DNA from: Pleurodeles waltl
Lineage: Eukaryota; Chordata; Amphibia; Caudata; Salamandridae
Direction of reading: 5' to 3'
Length of the DNA: 64,000 nucleotides
Assembly (NCBI RefSeq): GCF_031143425.1
Contig: NC_090442.1
Span: forward strand, 429,119,776-429,183,775
Below the pieces are notes generated by a model. That model was not told where the DNA came from, did not search any database, and saw only the letters and a list, made by a program, of their open reading frames with translations. Of this stretch, positions 1-10,204 are shown one piece after another. Positions within the stretch are counted from its first letter, which is position 1. Every line of letters begins with the position of its first letter. The position numbers were made by a program, and so were the translations under genes.

Positions 1-1390
1 AGGATCCTGACAGAAATGCATGCTGTGGTCCACCATCAGCTTCAAACTGGAGGGGAAGAGCATGGCATAAGATATCCCCTCATCTCGGTTTGCTTTTTTC
101 ATTGCCAGGAAAGAGGTGCATTTTGGACTGCACAGCTACTGTAAAATCTGGGAACAAAGTGGCCAGAAGCTTCAGTTGCCCTCTGCACCAACAGAAAACG
201 GTCACAATAATGAAGGAGTTTAGCCGCAATGGGTCTGGGCAGTCTACCAGGCGGTAGTTGGCGCCCCAGGACTCGGTGCGCCCTCTCAAGGGCAAAGAAG
301 GACGTGAGGCTTGTGTATCAATGAGAGTGCACAGCCAAGGCTCCAGAAATCCCACCTTATTTGTTCGTTCCACACCCTCCCGCAGGCCAACAATACAGAC
401 ATTGTTATGATGACTGTGGCATTTAGGGCCTCATTATGACCCTGGCGGGCGGCGGAGGCCGCCCGCCAGGATGCCGCCCTCCAAAATACCGCGCCGCGGT
501 CAAAAGACCGCGGCGGGTATTACAAGTTTTCCCCTGGGCTGGTGGGCGGTTGCTGAAAAACCGCCCGCCAGCCCAGGGGAAAACGACCTTCCCACGAGGA
601 TGCCGGCTCGTAATCGAGCCGGCGGAGTGGGAAGGTGCGACGGGTGCAGTGGCACCCGTCGCGTATTTCAGTGTCTGCAAGGCAGACACTGAAATACTTT
701 GCGGGGCCCTCTTACGGGGGCCCCTGCCGTGCCCATGCCATTGGCATGGGCACGGCAGGGGCCCCCAGGGGCCCCGCGACCCCCCCTACCGCCATCCTGT
801 TCATGGCGATTTTCCCGCCATGAACAGGATGGCGGTAGGGGGGGTCAGAATCCTCATGGCTGCGGAGCGCGCTCCGCAGCCATGGAGGATTCTCCCGAGC
901 AGCGGAAAGTCAGCGGGAGACCGCTGACTTTCCGCTTCTGACCGCGGCTGAACCGCTGCGGTCAGAATGCTCGTTGGAGCACCGCCAGCCTGTTGGCGGT
1001 GCTCCCGTGGTCGGTGGCCCTGGCGGCCACCGGCCGCCAGGGTCAGAATGACCCTCTTAGTGTCCTCCACCCGACACTCCAGTCAGTTTACTCAATCCAC
1101 AAGCTGCAAAACCTGGAGTTTCAGAGCTTGAGGGGTTGTTTTCAAGTTGGCCACCAAGGACTCCACATCCCTTACCTTATCTTAAAGCTTCTGATGATAA
1201 GCGCGTAGCAAGCCCATCTCAGCAGCTTGGAATCCTCAATGGCCCCCAATTTGTTGTTGAGGGTTTTGTGCATTTCCTCTGCCACAAAGACTGAATTCAT
1301 CTCGGAAGCCAGGGTACTTTGCATGTCATTGGGGACGGGCCCTTGCTGTCCCTGCGCTTTGGACTTCGGTTTCCCCATGACTGTGAACAT
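1..1390 (-). pseudogene. L1-like LINE ORF1 remnant (nucleic-acid-binding protein), interrupted
   Basis: Read on the minus strand from an ATG near 1378-1390. A polar, coiled-coil-like N-terminal part lies at about 1390-1060. After an inserted element come a segment reading NNVCIVGLREG and then FLEPWL (about 400-320), and later LFPDFTVAVQ (about 150). These match the order of L1 ORF1 proteins: coiled coil, RRM-type core with an xNVRIVGLPEG-like motif, and a C-terminal domain with FPDYS.xVQ. In that family the protein trimerises, binds LINE RNA and acts as a chaperone in retrotransposition. The frame carries stops and a 631 bp interruption, so it is dead. The LINE continues past the left edge, so ORF2 is not visible. 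The L1/Tx1 assignment is by motif memory only. Confidence 0.6.
426..1056 (+). mobile_element. Chain-of-hairpins Harbinger-type miniature transposon, copy 1
   Basis: A GC-rich 631 bp element flanked by TTA (423-425 and 1057-1059), with inverted ends of the type GGGCCTCATTATGACCCTGG and its counterpart GAGGGTCATTCTGACCCTGG. Between the ends lie about 12 or 13 consecutive palindromes with short loops, for example arms around 523-587, 686-697 with 704-715, 778-846, 849-900 and 901-934. A 3-bp TTA/TAA duplication is the signature of PIF/Harbinger transposons. It encodes no transposase, so it would move only with an enzyme supplied from elsewhere. It sits inside the L1-like ORF1. The open frames across it are by-products of high GC and symmetry. 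Copy 2 is at 11945-12572 with the module order reversed. Confidence 0.75.
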
Positions 1391-2332
1391 TGAGGGCCTC
1401 AGCCTCTCACTAATGCTTCATTCCCGCACAGTAGACCAGGCACAAGGTATCCTCTGCGTAGGGCCCAGGCAGGTCTGTTTGCAACCGAGAACAGCAGAGG
1501 AGCAGTGCCCTCTCTACAGAGTACAGGAGTTACAATCTGGTGCCAACTCCATGCACGCACCACTCATGAGGGGTGTCAGGGTCCAAGCGGGGCGGACGTG
1601 CTATGAAGCAGTGGCCATTGTTCATCTGGGAGGGGGTCCACACTCCCTTGCTACCCCTCTAAGCTCAGAAGAGAACAGATCTGTTCCTGCAGCCACTCCG
1701 GTGGTCTATGCAGCAGGCCCAGTCATTCTCCACCTTGTGCTGCTTACGAGGAGGTTTCACAGCCCCACAACTCACAGTGCCACATTCACTACCGCCATCC
1801 AGGTCCTATGGATGAGGCTCCAGTGGGCAGGGAGGTTGCTTCTTGTCCCAGAAGCAGGTGACAAGTATTGGCGTGCTATTTGAGGCGCCCTGACGGGCCT
1901 CCACCATCTCCCTGCAGGCTTTGCCTCCACACTGTACCGCTCAAGCGCAGCATTGACCCCAGTGCCACCACCTTCAGGCGACCCACTCCTCCTACGCTCC
2001 CCCAGGCCTGCCGCTCTTCATCAGCCCAGGGCGATCAGGCTGTGCCGGGTCAGGGATGCCCTTTCGGCACACTTCGGCCCCCTTTTGCCTCAGTTTGATT
2101 TCCATCTTCAGGGCCACGTAGGCCTCAACTCGTACCACCTCTCACCTCGCCATCTCACCACCTCCAACAGCGTGAAACAGCACTAAGCAAGCAATGGGGG
2201 GGCTCAGGCAACACACAAGCCACAATGGCACTGGTCACCTGCTGCAGCTGCCGCAATAAGCAGGATTTTGCGGGCCGGTGCGCAGCAGCAAAATTATGCG
2301 GCCGCCATCTTGGTTCTCTTGGCCACACCCCC
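1391..2332 (-). promoter_or_regulatory. Probable 5' UTR/promoter of the L1-like LINE
   Basis: On the minus strand this GC-richer stretch precedes the ORF1 remnant and starts beside a TA microsatellite. At 2301-2313 the minus strand reads CCAAGATGGCGGC, the core bound by YY1, which in mammalian L1 lies close to the 5' end and positions transcription start. Several plus-strand open frames cross the stretch, but they resemble nothing and are probably chance. The exact 5' end is uncertain; I place it where the sequence changes to (TA)n. Confidence 0.4.
2301..2313 (-). promoter_or_regulatory. YY1-like site
   Basis: The minus strand reads CCAAGATGGCGGC, a strong match to the YY1 core CAAGATGGCGGC. 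Its place near the presumed 5' end of an L1-like element mirrors mammalian L1. Function is inferred. Confidence 0.4.
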
Positions 2333-2336
2333 TTAA

Positions 2337-2364
2337 CATATATAAATAAATATATATATAGTTC

Positions 2365-2399
<35 letters not shown>

Positions 2400-2400
2400 T
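2337..2400. repeat. (TA)n microsatellite
   Basis: Mostly TA dinucleotides with a few interruptions, next to the presumed 5' end of the L1-like element. Confidence 0.9.
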
Positions 2401-2404
2401 GAAA

Positions 2405-2551
2405 AGGAGACCCAGCACCTCGAAGTGTCCATTGAGATCCACAAAATTATCACATTTCTTCAAAAATCACATAATTCAATAGAGTTCTTATGAAAACATT
2501 TTGTTCTTTATTTATCCACAATGACAATATCTAATCCATCACAGCCAACGC

Positions 2552-2555
<4 letters not shown>
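2405..2555 (-). mobile_element. Possible Penelope-like element end fragment
   Basis: On the minus strand an AAACGCGTTGGCTGTGATGG motif follows a TA run, then comes AATAAAGAAC, then a stretch ending in GGACACTTCGAGGTGCTGG. A similar ACGCGTT...AATAAA block next to a TA run recurs at 39055-39240. I recall ACGAAACGCGTTG-type sequences at ends of Penelope-like elements in vertebrates, but no coding part is present, so the family is a guess. Confidence 0.3.

Positions 2556-2592
<37 letters not shown>
2555..2592. repeat. (TA)n microsatellite
   Basis: An almost pure TA run adjoining the ACGCGTT motif. Confidence 0.9.
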
Positions 2593-2595
<3 letters not shown>

Positions 2596-5073
2596 CTAAA
2601 ACCATTGAAATAAAATGCTGCAGCACACAAACTCGCTAAATTAAATGTATATTATCAATTAATTAATATACATATTTATTTAATTTAAAAATAATTATTA
2701 TTTAGGAATATTTCAAAAACAAAATCCCAGCAACATTTGGATCTTTATTTTATAGGTGTTTTGGTAAATGTTATGTGTATTGTTTTAAGAAAATGTTAAA
2801 GCTTTAATTTCATTTTATTTTTAAATAGGTTTAGTATAAACATTTGAAATATTAAAATATTTATATAATAATAACATTGTTAGCATTAACCTATATACAT
2901 GTGCATACACACACACACACACATATATAGTAATGCTAAAAAATATATGATAATATTATTTATATACTTTTTCATATGTCAAAATAATTTTATTTTTTTA
3001 ACGTTATTTTAAATCCTTGCCTCAATTATTTTCTATGGGAGCGTGCTGCAGTAACTGTGAGTTGCCATGCATGATGCTTGACTTACTCTTAATGATACAC
3101 AACCTTTACTGCTGTTTTATCACCTTTACGGCAGTAGGGACTTTCGAAGCTTAGTTTATTTATACCAATGGTCTTACTCTTTTTTGGGTGGTTGTTTGCA
3201 GTAGTCTGTTCTTCCTTAAACCCTTTCCTTACTTTTTCTTTAACACCTCCCCTTTGTTAGTGGGTATTCACCATTTTACAGCCACCCCCTTGTATATGCC
3301 GCATTTACTACTAAAATGCCCATTTAAACATCCATACAAGTGTATATAGGTCTGTGAATAGCATTTTGTAGTACGAGTAGTACTACTCTAAACTATTCAC
3401 GTACTGCAAAGTGCAATGTTTGAGTAGCCCCCGTGATTTTTTCTGAAGTGGACCTTGCGTTTTTAGTGTTCCACCATAGGCGTGGTTAAACTTTCTTGGT
3501 TTCCCGGGCTTTTGAGCGCTTTCGAACTCTCCTTAAGATTAACATCGTCGAAAGGGACTTGTTCAGCAGTTCCCTAAAATAGCTGTGTTAATAGTGTTAT
3601 ATTTCACAAGCAGAGAGCGAGTGTGATGAACTTGAAGCAACTGGGCTCCAAGGAATTCAGATTGTGATTCAGTTCTTTAAAAGCGTGGCAATCAAAGTTC
3701 AGTTTTAGGAACATGTTTATGCAGTGCTTTTCTTGTCACCTACAAGTGCTGACAGCATCGATCCTCGACATATGGTCTTGCTCATTAGCAAAGATGCAAT
3801 CCATTAACACCTCACATTTTTATAAAAGTGACACACTGAAGTAAAGCAAGCTCCAAACAGATGACTAGTCTGACTGCCACACCTAAGCTGTTATTCTATA
3901 CATCCCCATCTACTATATAAAAAGTTGCAGTTCGCCGTGCAAGTAACCCTTACAAACTTCACACACATGTACCTCACTGTGGCGGTGTATGGTTGCACAG
4001 GGATTTTCTATGGAGTTGACACTGCCTTGCGCTGCAAATTAAAACCATGAAGCTGAGTAATGGCCAGGTGTACTCCTGCTGTGTACTGCAATGAGTCGAG
4101 TGCTTTAAGAACATAATCAGAAAACATATTCTCATATTCAGAAGATTATTCTGAAAAGCTTCTGATCAGGCACATTTTAAATGATTTGTTGCAGCAGAAG
4201 CGACGTTTGAATATATCACAAATAGTCTTCTAACACAGATTGTTCCTCCCCTGAACATGGTGCAACTTCAAGAATGTATTAATGGTAATAGTTCATTCTT
4301 AAATACGAAAACAAAGGAACTAGGTCCAGTGCTCCCCAATGATGGGATGCGAAGCATTATACTGTACTGTAAATACTAATATTTACACAAGTGCCCAGAT
4401 AAAGCAGCAAGGCACTTTCTTTCTACTTTGGTGTTATTTATAAAGGACAACTTGATTACGGATGAAAAGTGAATGGAGCATTGAAAACTTGACATGAAGA
4501 GAAACCTCATGCAGGAAATGAGACCAAGAGCAAACGTTTACAAAAGGGAGAGGGAGCATGTTATATCACTGTTAATGTATGACATAATTAACAAGGTGTC
4601 ATGCATTCCAAAGAATTAGAGGATATGCATATTTTACATTATTGGCATTCCAGATTCGTTAACGTGAGAGACCAAGTGATAAAATAGAATAGCAGTGTCT
4701 TTTTTAAAACATTAAAATATATTTTGGTAATCTTAGGAATGGGGAGGTGTTCCACAGGAAAGGTGAAAAGGAGGACAAGGCATGTTTTCATGATTTTTCT
4801 TCCCTGTATTGCCCAATGAAAGGGAATTTATCTGGAAGGCAGTGAGATTATTTTTCGGGTTATGACCTTGTTGGTGATAACAATGGACGATGATTCTCAA
4901 AAATGTGAGGGGAAACAGACGTGATCTCATATCACCCTATAACCCACAATGACATCAGAGGAAGTTACAACACATGCTGGGGGCATCGTACGTCACATTA
5001 CTTTTGACTGAGGTGACATCACAGGAAGTGATGAAATTTAGGTGAAACACAAAACACACAAATTCAAGCATTG
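2593..5073. other. Unassigned AT-rich intergenic DNA
   Basis: From 2593 to about 3010 the sequence is very AT-rich with a short CA run near 2908-2922. The rest is mixed-composition DNA with many stops in all frames. I recognise no element ends or genes. It is the left flank into which the retrovirus at 5078 inserted. Confidence 0.6.
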
Positions 5074-5077
5074 CAGG
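5074..5077. repeat. Retrovirus target-site duplication (left), CAGG
   Basis: CAGG immediately precedes the 5' LTR and recurs at 19315-19318 just after the 3' LTR. A 4-bp duplication is usual for gammaretrovirus-like integrases. Confidence 0.8.
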
Positions 5078-5998
5078 TGATGACGCAGAAAAAAAAGAAG
5101 GACCAACATATATTCATGTATCATGTAACCAGAGTAGTGTGATTTTAGTAAAGAAAATAATATACGTGGGAAATTGTGCCCTCGGAGTAGTTCTCCAATA
5201 TTATAAACGTGCTTTATTAATCATGAAGAATTGAAAATTGTAGTAATCCGTCATAATTGCAAATGTGTGCCATGATTTCTTATTAAAACTGTGTGTGCTT
5301 AGCTTAAATTTAGTAGAGGCTTTGGCCTAGTTGCCTGGTCTCAAATTCTAACTGCGTGGCTTTTCCTTGAACTAATAAAATGAATATTTTACTTTAAAGT
5401 TGTATTTTTCCAGTGGGGATGACTAACATACTTATCTCCAAGGTTTCGTGCTAGGCAAGTTTCATCCCCTTTGAAGCAAGGTCAGTCTCTGCAGGTGCAG
5501 ACAATAAGAGCACTGATACCGAAAATAATTGGTAAACCATGTTGCAAATTGTGTTCCAAGGCTCCAAGGACAATGTATACATAAATGAGTACTAGGAGAA
5601 AGACATTTTCCATTGGTCAAATTGAAGCCACCCTATGAACCCTCCAATGGAAGACCCTGCAGAATTTGGAATGTTTCTTACTTAAACCCACTGGACAAAG
5701 AGAAGTCAGCCATTTTTTTTCCTTGATGCCATCTTTGAAGCCAAATGCCAGACACCATCTTAGACGACATCTTGATGCCCTTTTCTCTATCACAGAGAAA
5801 GAGACTTTGAGAATTCTCACCTTAGAGACTATAACTTTAAATTGCCTCGTCTTGCCCATGCAGTAACTTTGCCCCATTCTCCTTGCTGCTGCAAGGAAAC
5901 TTACCCTTAACTTTGCCCCTTTGAAATTCTGCCCCATGCTGATCGAACCGGTACCTGAAGGACGAAGACTTTCTTGAATGCTGATTGTAATTGGTAAT

Positions 5999-6007
5999 TA
6001 TAAAAGG
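5999..6007 (+). promoter_or_regulatory. LTR TATA box
   Basis: TATAAAAGG, the clearest core promoter in the LTR, repeated at 18659-18667 in the 3' LTR. Transcription should start roughly 25-30 bases downstream. Confidence 0.65.
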
Positions 6008-6409
6008 ATAATTGTACTATGCATTGTGTTTTTCCTTTTAGGTACCAACTGCTATTTTATAGGGCCCAAGCTAGAAGTTTTCTAAATTTGCGTTGACTAA
6101 ATTAGTTTTGCATGAAGCCCCACATGCCAATGCTAATTAGAGGTTAGTCGAGGTATGCACTTGACACACCTTGTTGAACTGAAATCTTGTCATGCTGACC
6201 GATGTATGCAGTTAGTCAAATTCAATTACTTATATTAGCGATTTGTATTGCTATAACTGAATGCATTATTATTCTGATTTTGCGTAGATTGCGTTTCTTC
6301 CGCCGCTATGGACAGCTAGTAATGTTCGTATACATATATCATTTGGTCTTGAGACTCATATACATTGTGATAGCTTTGTTAATATAGGGAAATAAATTCA
6401 CTAACTTTT

Positions 6410-6415
6410 AATAAA
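6410..6415 (+). terminator. LTR polyadenylation signal
   Basis: AATAAA about 410 bases after the TATA box; another AATAAA lies at 6391-6396. The 3' LTR equivalents at 19051 and 19070 would end the genomic RNA. Confidence 0.6.
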
Positions 6416-6428
6416 CAGGTGTGGTTAT

Positions 6429-6448
6429 TCATGACTGAAAGGTCATGA
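6429..6448 (+). other. Short hairpin after the LTR poly(A) signal
   Basis: TCATGAC...GTCATGA forms a 7-bp stem with a 6-base loop just downstream of AATAAA. The same 29 bp block (reverse complement at 20526-20554) is intact in the otherwise diverged antisense LTR. One stem position is changed in the 3' LTR (about 19089). Confidence 0.5.
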
Positions 6449-6654
6449 TGCGTCGAAATACCAACTGTTATTGATTCCTAATGTGTTATTCCGATCTATT
6501 AATTGAGTATTGGCTATCGATTACAATAGTTATTGATTATTGATTTAAGTGACCCGACTATTCGAGGATGAGGAGAGCCCAACTCGGCTAAAAGGTTCAC
6601 CGACCTCCACCGTGTCCAGGTACAGGTAATTTATAAGGGCTGGACGCGTTATCA

Positions 6655-7676
6655 GTAGATGATAGCAGAGATTGATGGTTTCGCCCTTTGGGACCCCATC
6701 CGAGCAATAGACGGAGCTAGGTTAGAATTTTCTTTGATAAAACAAGTTGGAGAGATGATGATGCCCTAAGTCCCCAATGACTTTCCCGGGATCTCGGAGC
6801 TTGCGAATGGAGGACATGGAGGTGTGAGAATGTTTTCGGCGTTTCTAGTGACGGTATGAGTGAAGTTAGGATTTTGCGCTTGCACAGCTTATTGCTGCAG
6901 ATGAATTGAGAAGTTTGTGAGGATTTTAGGGGGGTTACGAACTCCAGTTGAAGTTTTAGAGTAGTGTGACTCCAAAGTGTGAGAGTAGGGAAGTCGTCGA
7001 ACTTCACATGTGTGTAGCGCTTTGTGCAGAAAAATTGTCCACGTGGTTGTTGATGTTGAAACGGGCCCTGCGAGGTCAAGAGACTCCGGAGTATGTTGAA
7101 AAATGTATGAGACACTTGATTGATGTTGTAATCTATTCGGTTTAGTAGGTTGATTGGGCGTGGTCAACAAGTTGGTATGAATATTGAGGCATCAAAGAAA
7201 AATTTCGACTTTGAGATCTGACGAATTCTAAGGCGCGCTAGAATAGTTCATTGATCAGTTGAGAGTAAAGTTTGCAGGTCAAATTTTGCTTGCGAAAGTG
7301 GGAAACCGAGAAAGATGGAATAACTGCCGAGGCTAGTGAAAAATCCCTAAGGTTTCTGAAGCGACTGTATTACCCTTCCTGTAGTAAACCAACAGATTTG
7401 TTTTCTTCTTTTGGTTAGTGCTCGCGATATATTGCAGAAATTAGTCTTGAGTGAAGCTGAATGAAGGAGGACAAGCCGCGGGATTTTGTCAGCCGCAGTG
7501 TGTGAGTGTGACGTCACTAGGAGCCGCGCTGGGATAGGTTGGTTGGTGAGAAGGGTCGCGCACGGATTGGACGCAGTCCGTGAAGCGCAACTGGTGGGGA
7601 AAGGCAAGCGAAGAGTATTCCGGGAATTAAAGTCACTTATTGATTACTTATTTTAGAAAAATAAAAAAACGGAAAG
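6655..7676 (+). other. ERV untranslated leader
   Basis: About 1.0 kb lies between the 5' LTR and the gag start, with stops in all plus frames. It should hold the primer-binding site, the splice donor and the packaging signal. I cannot identify the primer site: no convincing TGG-led 18-mer follows the LTR directly; TGGTTTCGCC near 6674 is the nearest candidate but is about 20 bases in. Minus-strand open frames here are not credible. Confidence 0.6.
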
Positions 7677-8624
7677 ATGAAATTTTTCAAAGCATTCAAG
7701 AGTGCCATGAGGGGAGACGTATATATTAAAGCAAATGTAGGAGAAGAAACACCGCCTGAGGGTACACCAGCTTACATCGTGATTGAGGAAAAGGGTGTAG
7801 CACCATGTCTTTGGCTAAAGAAATGGTGCAAATTAACAGAGAAGCATGGATGTGTAGCGTTCCCTATCCATGGGTCGTTTAATCTAAGAGTCATGGAGAA
7901 TTTAAGATTCGCGCTATACGACATGAAATTACCTCCAAGGCCAGCACAGTTTGAGGCACTAGCAATTTGGGAGCTAATAGCTAGAAATCAACAACAAAAG
8001 AAATTTGAGACAAGAATAAGAAAAGTAGAAAAGACACTAGCGGATGCTAGATGGGATAGCACACAAAAGGTTTGGAGATCAGACGTACTGCAGGGAATTA
8101 AATTGTTTCCAACAATTACTGATGAAGCAGAAACGGAAGGAAGGAAAGCTACCTATAAAACAAACAGGAGTCAGTCCAGAGATAGAGAAAACAACAGAAA
8201 TTCGAAAAGATCAGACAAATCAGACGATGAGGAGTTCATTATACAATTGCTAAATGATCGCCCGCCACCATATGTGGAAAGCGAAAAAGGCTCAAGCATT
8301 AGTACTGCCCCTCCAGAACTAACACAGGGTAATGTAACAATGAATTTGAGAATATCACAAAGGCAGAACGGTTCCGATATGCCTTTTTCACCACAAATAC
8401 CACAAGTTCAGAGAATATATCCTGACGTGCCTAAATTGAAACCTGCCGATAATTATCAGCCTCAGGTTCAAAGCCGTTGCTGTGATGAACATAACTTGGT
8501 AATGACTTCTGACTTAGTGGCCCAGGGAGGACAGAGTTATCAAAGACCGACATTGATTCAAGCCGAATCAACACAATTTTTTATGCCTCAAAAGCAGGTA
8601 CAAGAAGTGCCGAGGTACACTTGA
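7677..8624 (+). pseudogene. gag: ERV gag, matrix and linker region
   Basis: A 315-codon frame starting ATG AAA TTT TTC after an A-rich run. The N-terminal ~140 residues are a compact basic/tryptophan-containing region where retroviral matrix lies; then a charged linker and a PPPY late-domain motif at residues 196-199 (8262-8273), which in retroviruses recruits NEDD4-type ubiquitin ligases for budding. The matrix would direct Gag to the membrane. The frame ends at TGA (8622-8624), but the same frame reopens just downstream (8646-8954, then 9009-9944), so the stop is probably a mutation rather than the natural Gag end. Confidence 0.7.
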
Positions 8625-8645
8625 GTAACAGAGGGTCAGTTAGGT

Positions 8646-8954
8646 ATGCCAGCAATGATGAACCATAATGTGGGGATTAACATGCCACAGAACTTGGGGA
8701 ACAGACAGAATCCAGATGCAATATCTCTGCCTATCACTGTGGGTCCACCAGTACCATTGTATATACAGACAAACTCAAACGTATGCGACCAAGGGGTAAT
8801 GACACAAAGTGAGACAGGCAGAAGATGCATAGAAAACACTCCAGAAACAACTCCGATAGCAACACTGCCAAATGGATCTGGGTCCTTGTCGGGCTTCAGT
8901 CCAATTCCAATTTGTGCTCCGTCGACAGTGGTAAGGTCAAACCCACCACTATAA
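8646..8954 (+). pseudogene. gag: ERV gag, proline/asparagine-rich middle segment
   Basis: In the same reading frame as the upstream gag piece, separated by one stop. Low-complexity polar and proline-rich sequence (about 102 codons) fits the variable linker between matrix and capsid. It ends at TAA (8952-8954), again with the same frame open afterwards. No domain is visible. Confidence 0.55.
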
Positions 8955-9008
8955 GTACCGTTAACTTCAAAGACTGAAACGTTACAGAAACCAACAGTAG
9001 CAGTTGAT

Positions 9009-9944
9009 GTGAGTGCTACATTGATGGGACTGAACGCACAACAGCTAACACAATGGTTCAGCAGTCTGAACTCCCCACAGAGTACATCCAGCGTGAAGGG
9101 AGAGGAATACCTGAATAAAATAATATTGGGCATGGAAGCAGATGAACTGGTGGAGGGAACAATGGGTCTGAACAGGTTAGAATCATACACAGAAGAAGAG
9201 CTGAGATACATGTGCCCTAGGATTACAAGAGAAGTGAGCAGCATACATAAGAAGTTACAAGAAATTGCAGACAGAAACGAGATCGATATAGGTAAGACTA
9301 AACACCTGAGCAGAAGTTACAGGCTAGACTTTGAGACAAAAGATTTCGAACATATGAGATCGGCAGGGATGAAAACGCACCTTAAGGAGATACTGCAGAG
9401 CGCGCAGGTCTGGAGATGTCTAGATAAGTGGGAAAGCAGGTGGGTTAAGAAAAAGGACAAAAAGAAGGAAAGTACCCCAGATCGGAACAAAAAGGCACAA
9501 CAAAATGACAATCTGATAACCATGTTGTCAATGAGAGAGACAGCAGGGGGAAAACTTGTACATGTACCATGGCACAGGTGTGATATTCAATCCTTCACGG
9601 ATGATTTCCCTAAATTAAGAGAGAAACCGATCGAATGGTATCAACAAACATATAGATTTGTGAAACTCTCAAAATGTCTCTGGGAAGACCTGAATACCTT
9701 ATTTGAAATTGTGGTTCCGGCAGATTTATGGGAAGACTGTAAAAGGGCTGTAGGTTGGCCGACGAGTGAACCAGAAAGAGATAGGGACACAGGTGCACCA
9801 TCGCCTACGGTAATGAGTTTATACCATAAGGTGATTGAGCACTTGAAAAACAAGTTGCGTCGAAAAATGTGGATTGGCAGAGGATTGACAGAACAGCACA
9901 AGAGGCTAAAGAATCGATACATGCGTACTATGAGAGATTGTTGA
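9009..9944 (+). pseudogene. gag: ERV gag, capsid N-terminal domain
   Basis: 311 codons, same frame as the two upstream gag pieces. A charged helical stretch is followed by VPWHRCDIQSF and a helical segment with WYQQTYRFV and LWEDLNTLF, in the position and style of a gammaretroviral-type capsid N-terminal domain. It would form the core shell. The frame is lost near 9860-9944; the capsid continues in another frame from about 9869, implying an indel in that overlap. Confidence 0.65.
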
Positions 9945-10201
9945 AAGCGTTTAAAAATTACAGTGGCACGGAAACGATTGAGGCAAAGGACATGCTCCAT
10001 TTCGTGTTCAGATTTGTGGAAGGGCCGAGACCCGAGGTCAGTCAGATGATTAAAATGCATTTGATTTGTTGGCAGTCAAAATCGACCGATGAAGTGTTGA
10101 ACTATGCAAAATACTGCAGTGATGAGATTGAGACAAAACAGAAAAGGTTGAAAGAAAAGGTGATGTCGATGCAGCTTAGGGCAGCTCAAACAGGTTTGTA
10201 A
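9869..10201 (+). pseudogene. gag: ERV gag, capsid C-terminal domain with major-homology-like region
   Basis: This frame contains ESIHAYYERLLKAFKNYSG, resembling the conserved region of retroviral capsids that precedes the C-terminal dimerisation domain, followed by charged helices. It ends at TAA (10199-10201) but stays open immediately afterwards into the nucleocapsid and protease. It is shifted relative to the capsid N-terminal part. The stop could be a mutation; its place before the nucleocapsid does not match the usual gammaretroviral gag-pol readthrough stop. Confidence 0.6.
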
Positions 10202-10204
10202 GGT

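Larger units (their letters stand above)
5078..6654 (+). repeat. ERV 5' LTR
   Basis: Starts TG and ends CA, 1577 bp. It holds a TATA box at 5999-6007 and AATAAA signals at 6391 and 6410, so U3 probably spans 5078 to about 6030. It is a near-identical partner of 17727-19314. A short hairpin follows the second AATAAA (6429-6448). Confidence 0.9.

Noticed and set aside
436..1070. Open frames on both strands in the GC-rich hairpin element
   Set aside because: Palindromic GC-rich sequence gives mirrored frames on both strands; no protein domain.
2155..2482. Open frames through the TA microsatellite
   Set aside because: Tyr/Ile repeats come from (TA)n; they overlap on both strands.
6674..6695. 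Possible retroviral primer-binding site TGGTTTCGCC
   Set aside because: It starts about 20 bases after the LTR and does not match the 3' end of a tRNA that I recognise.
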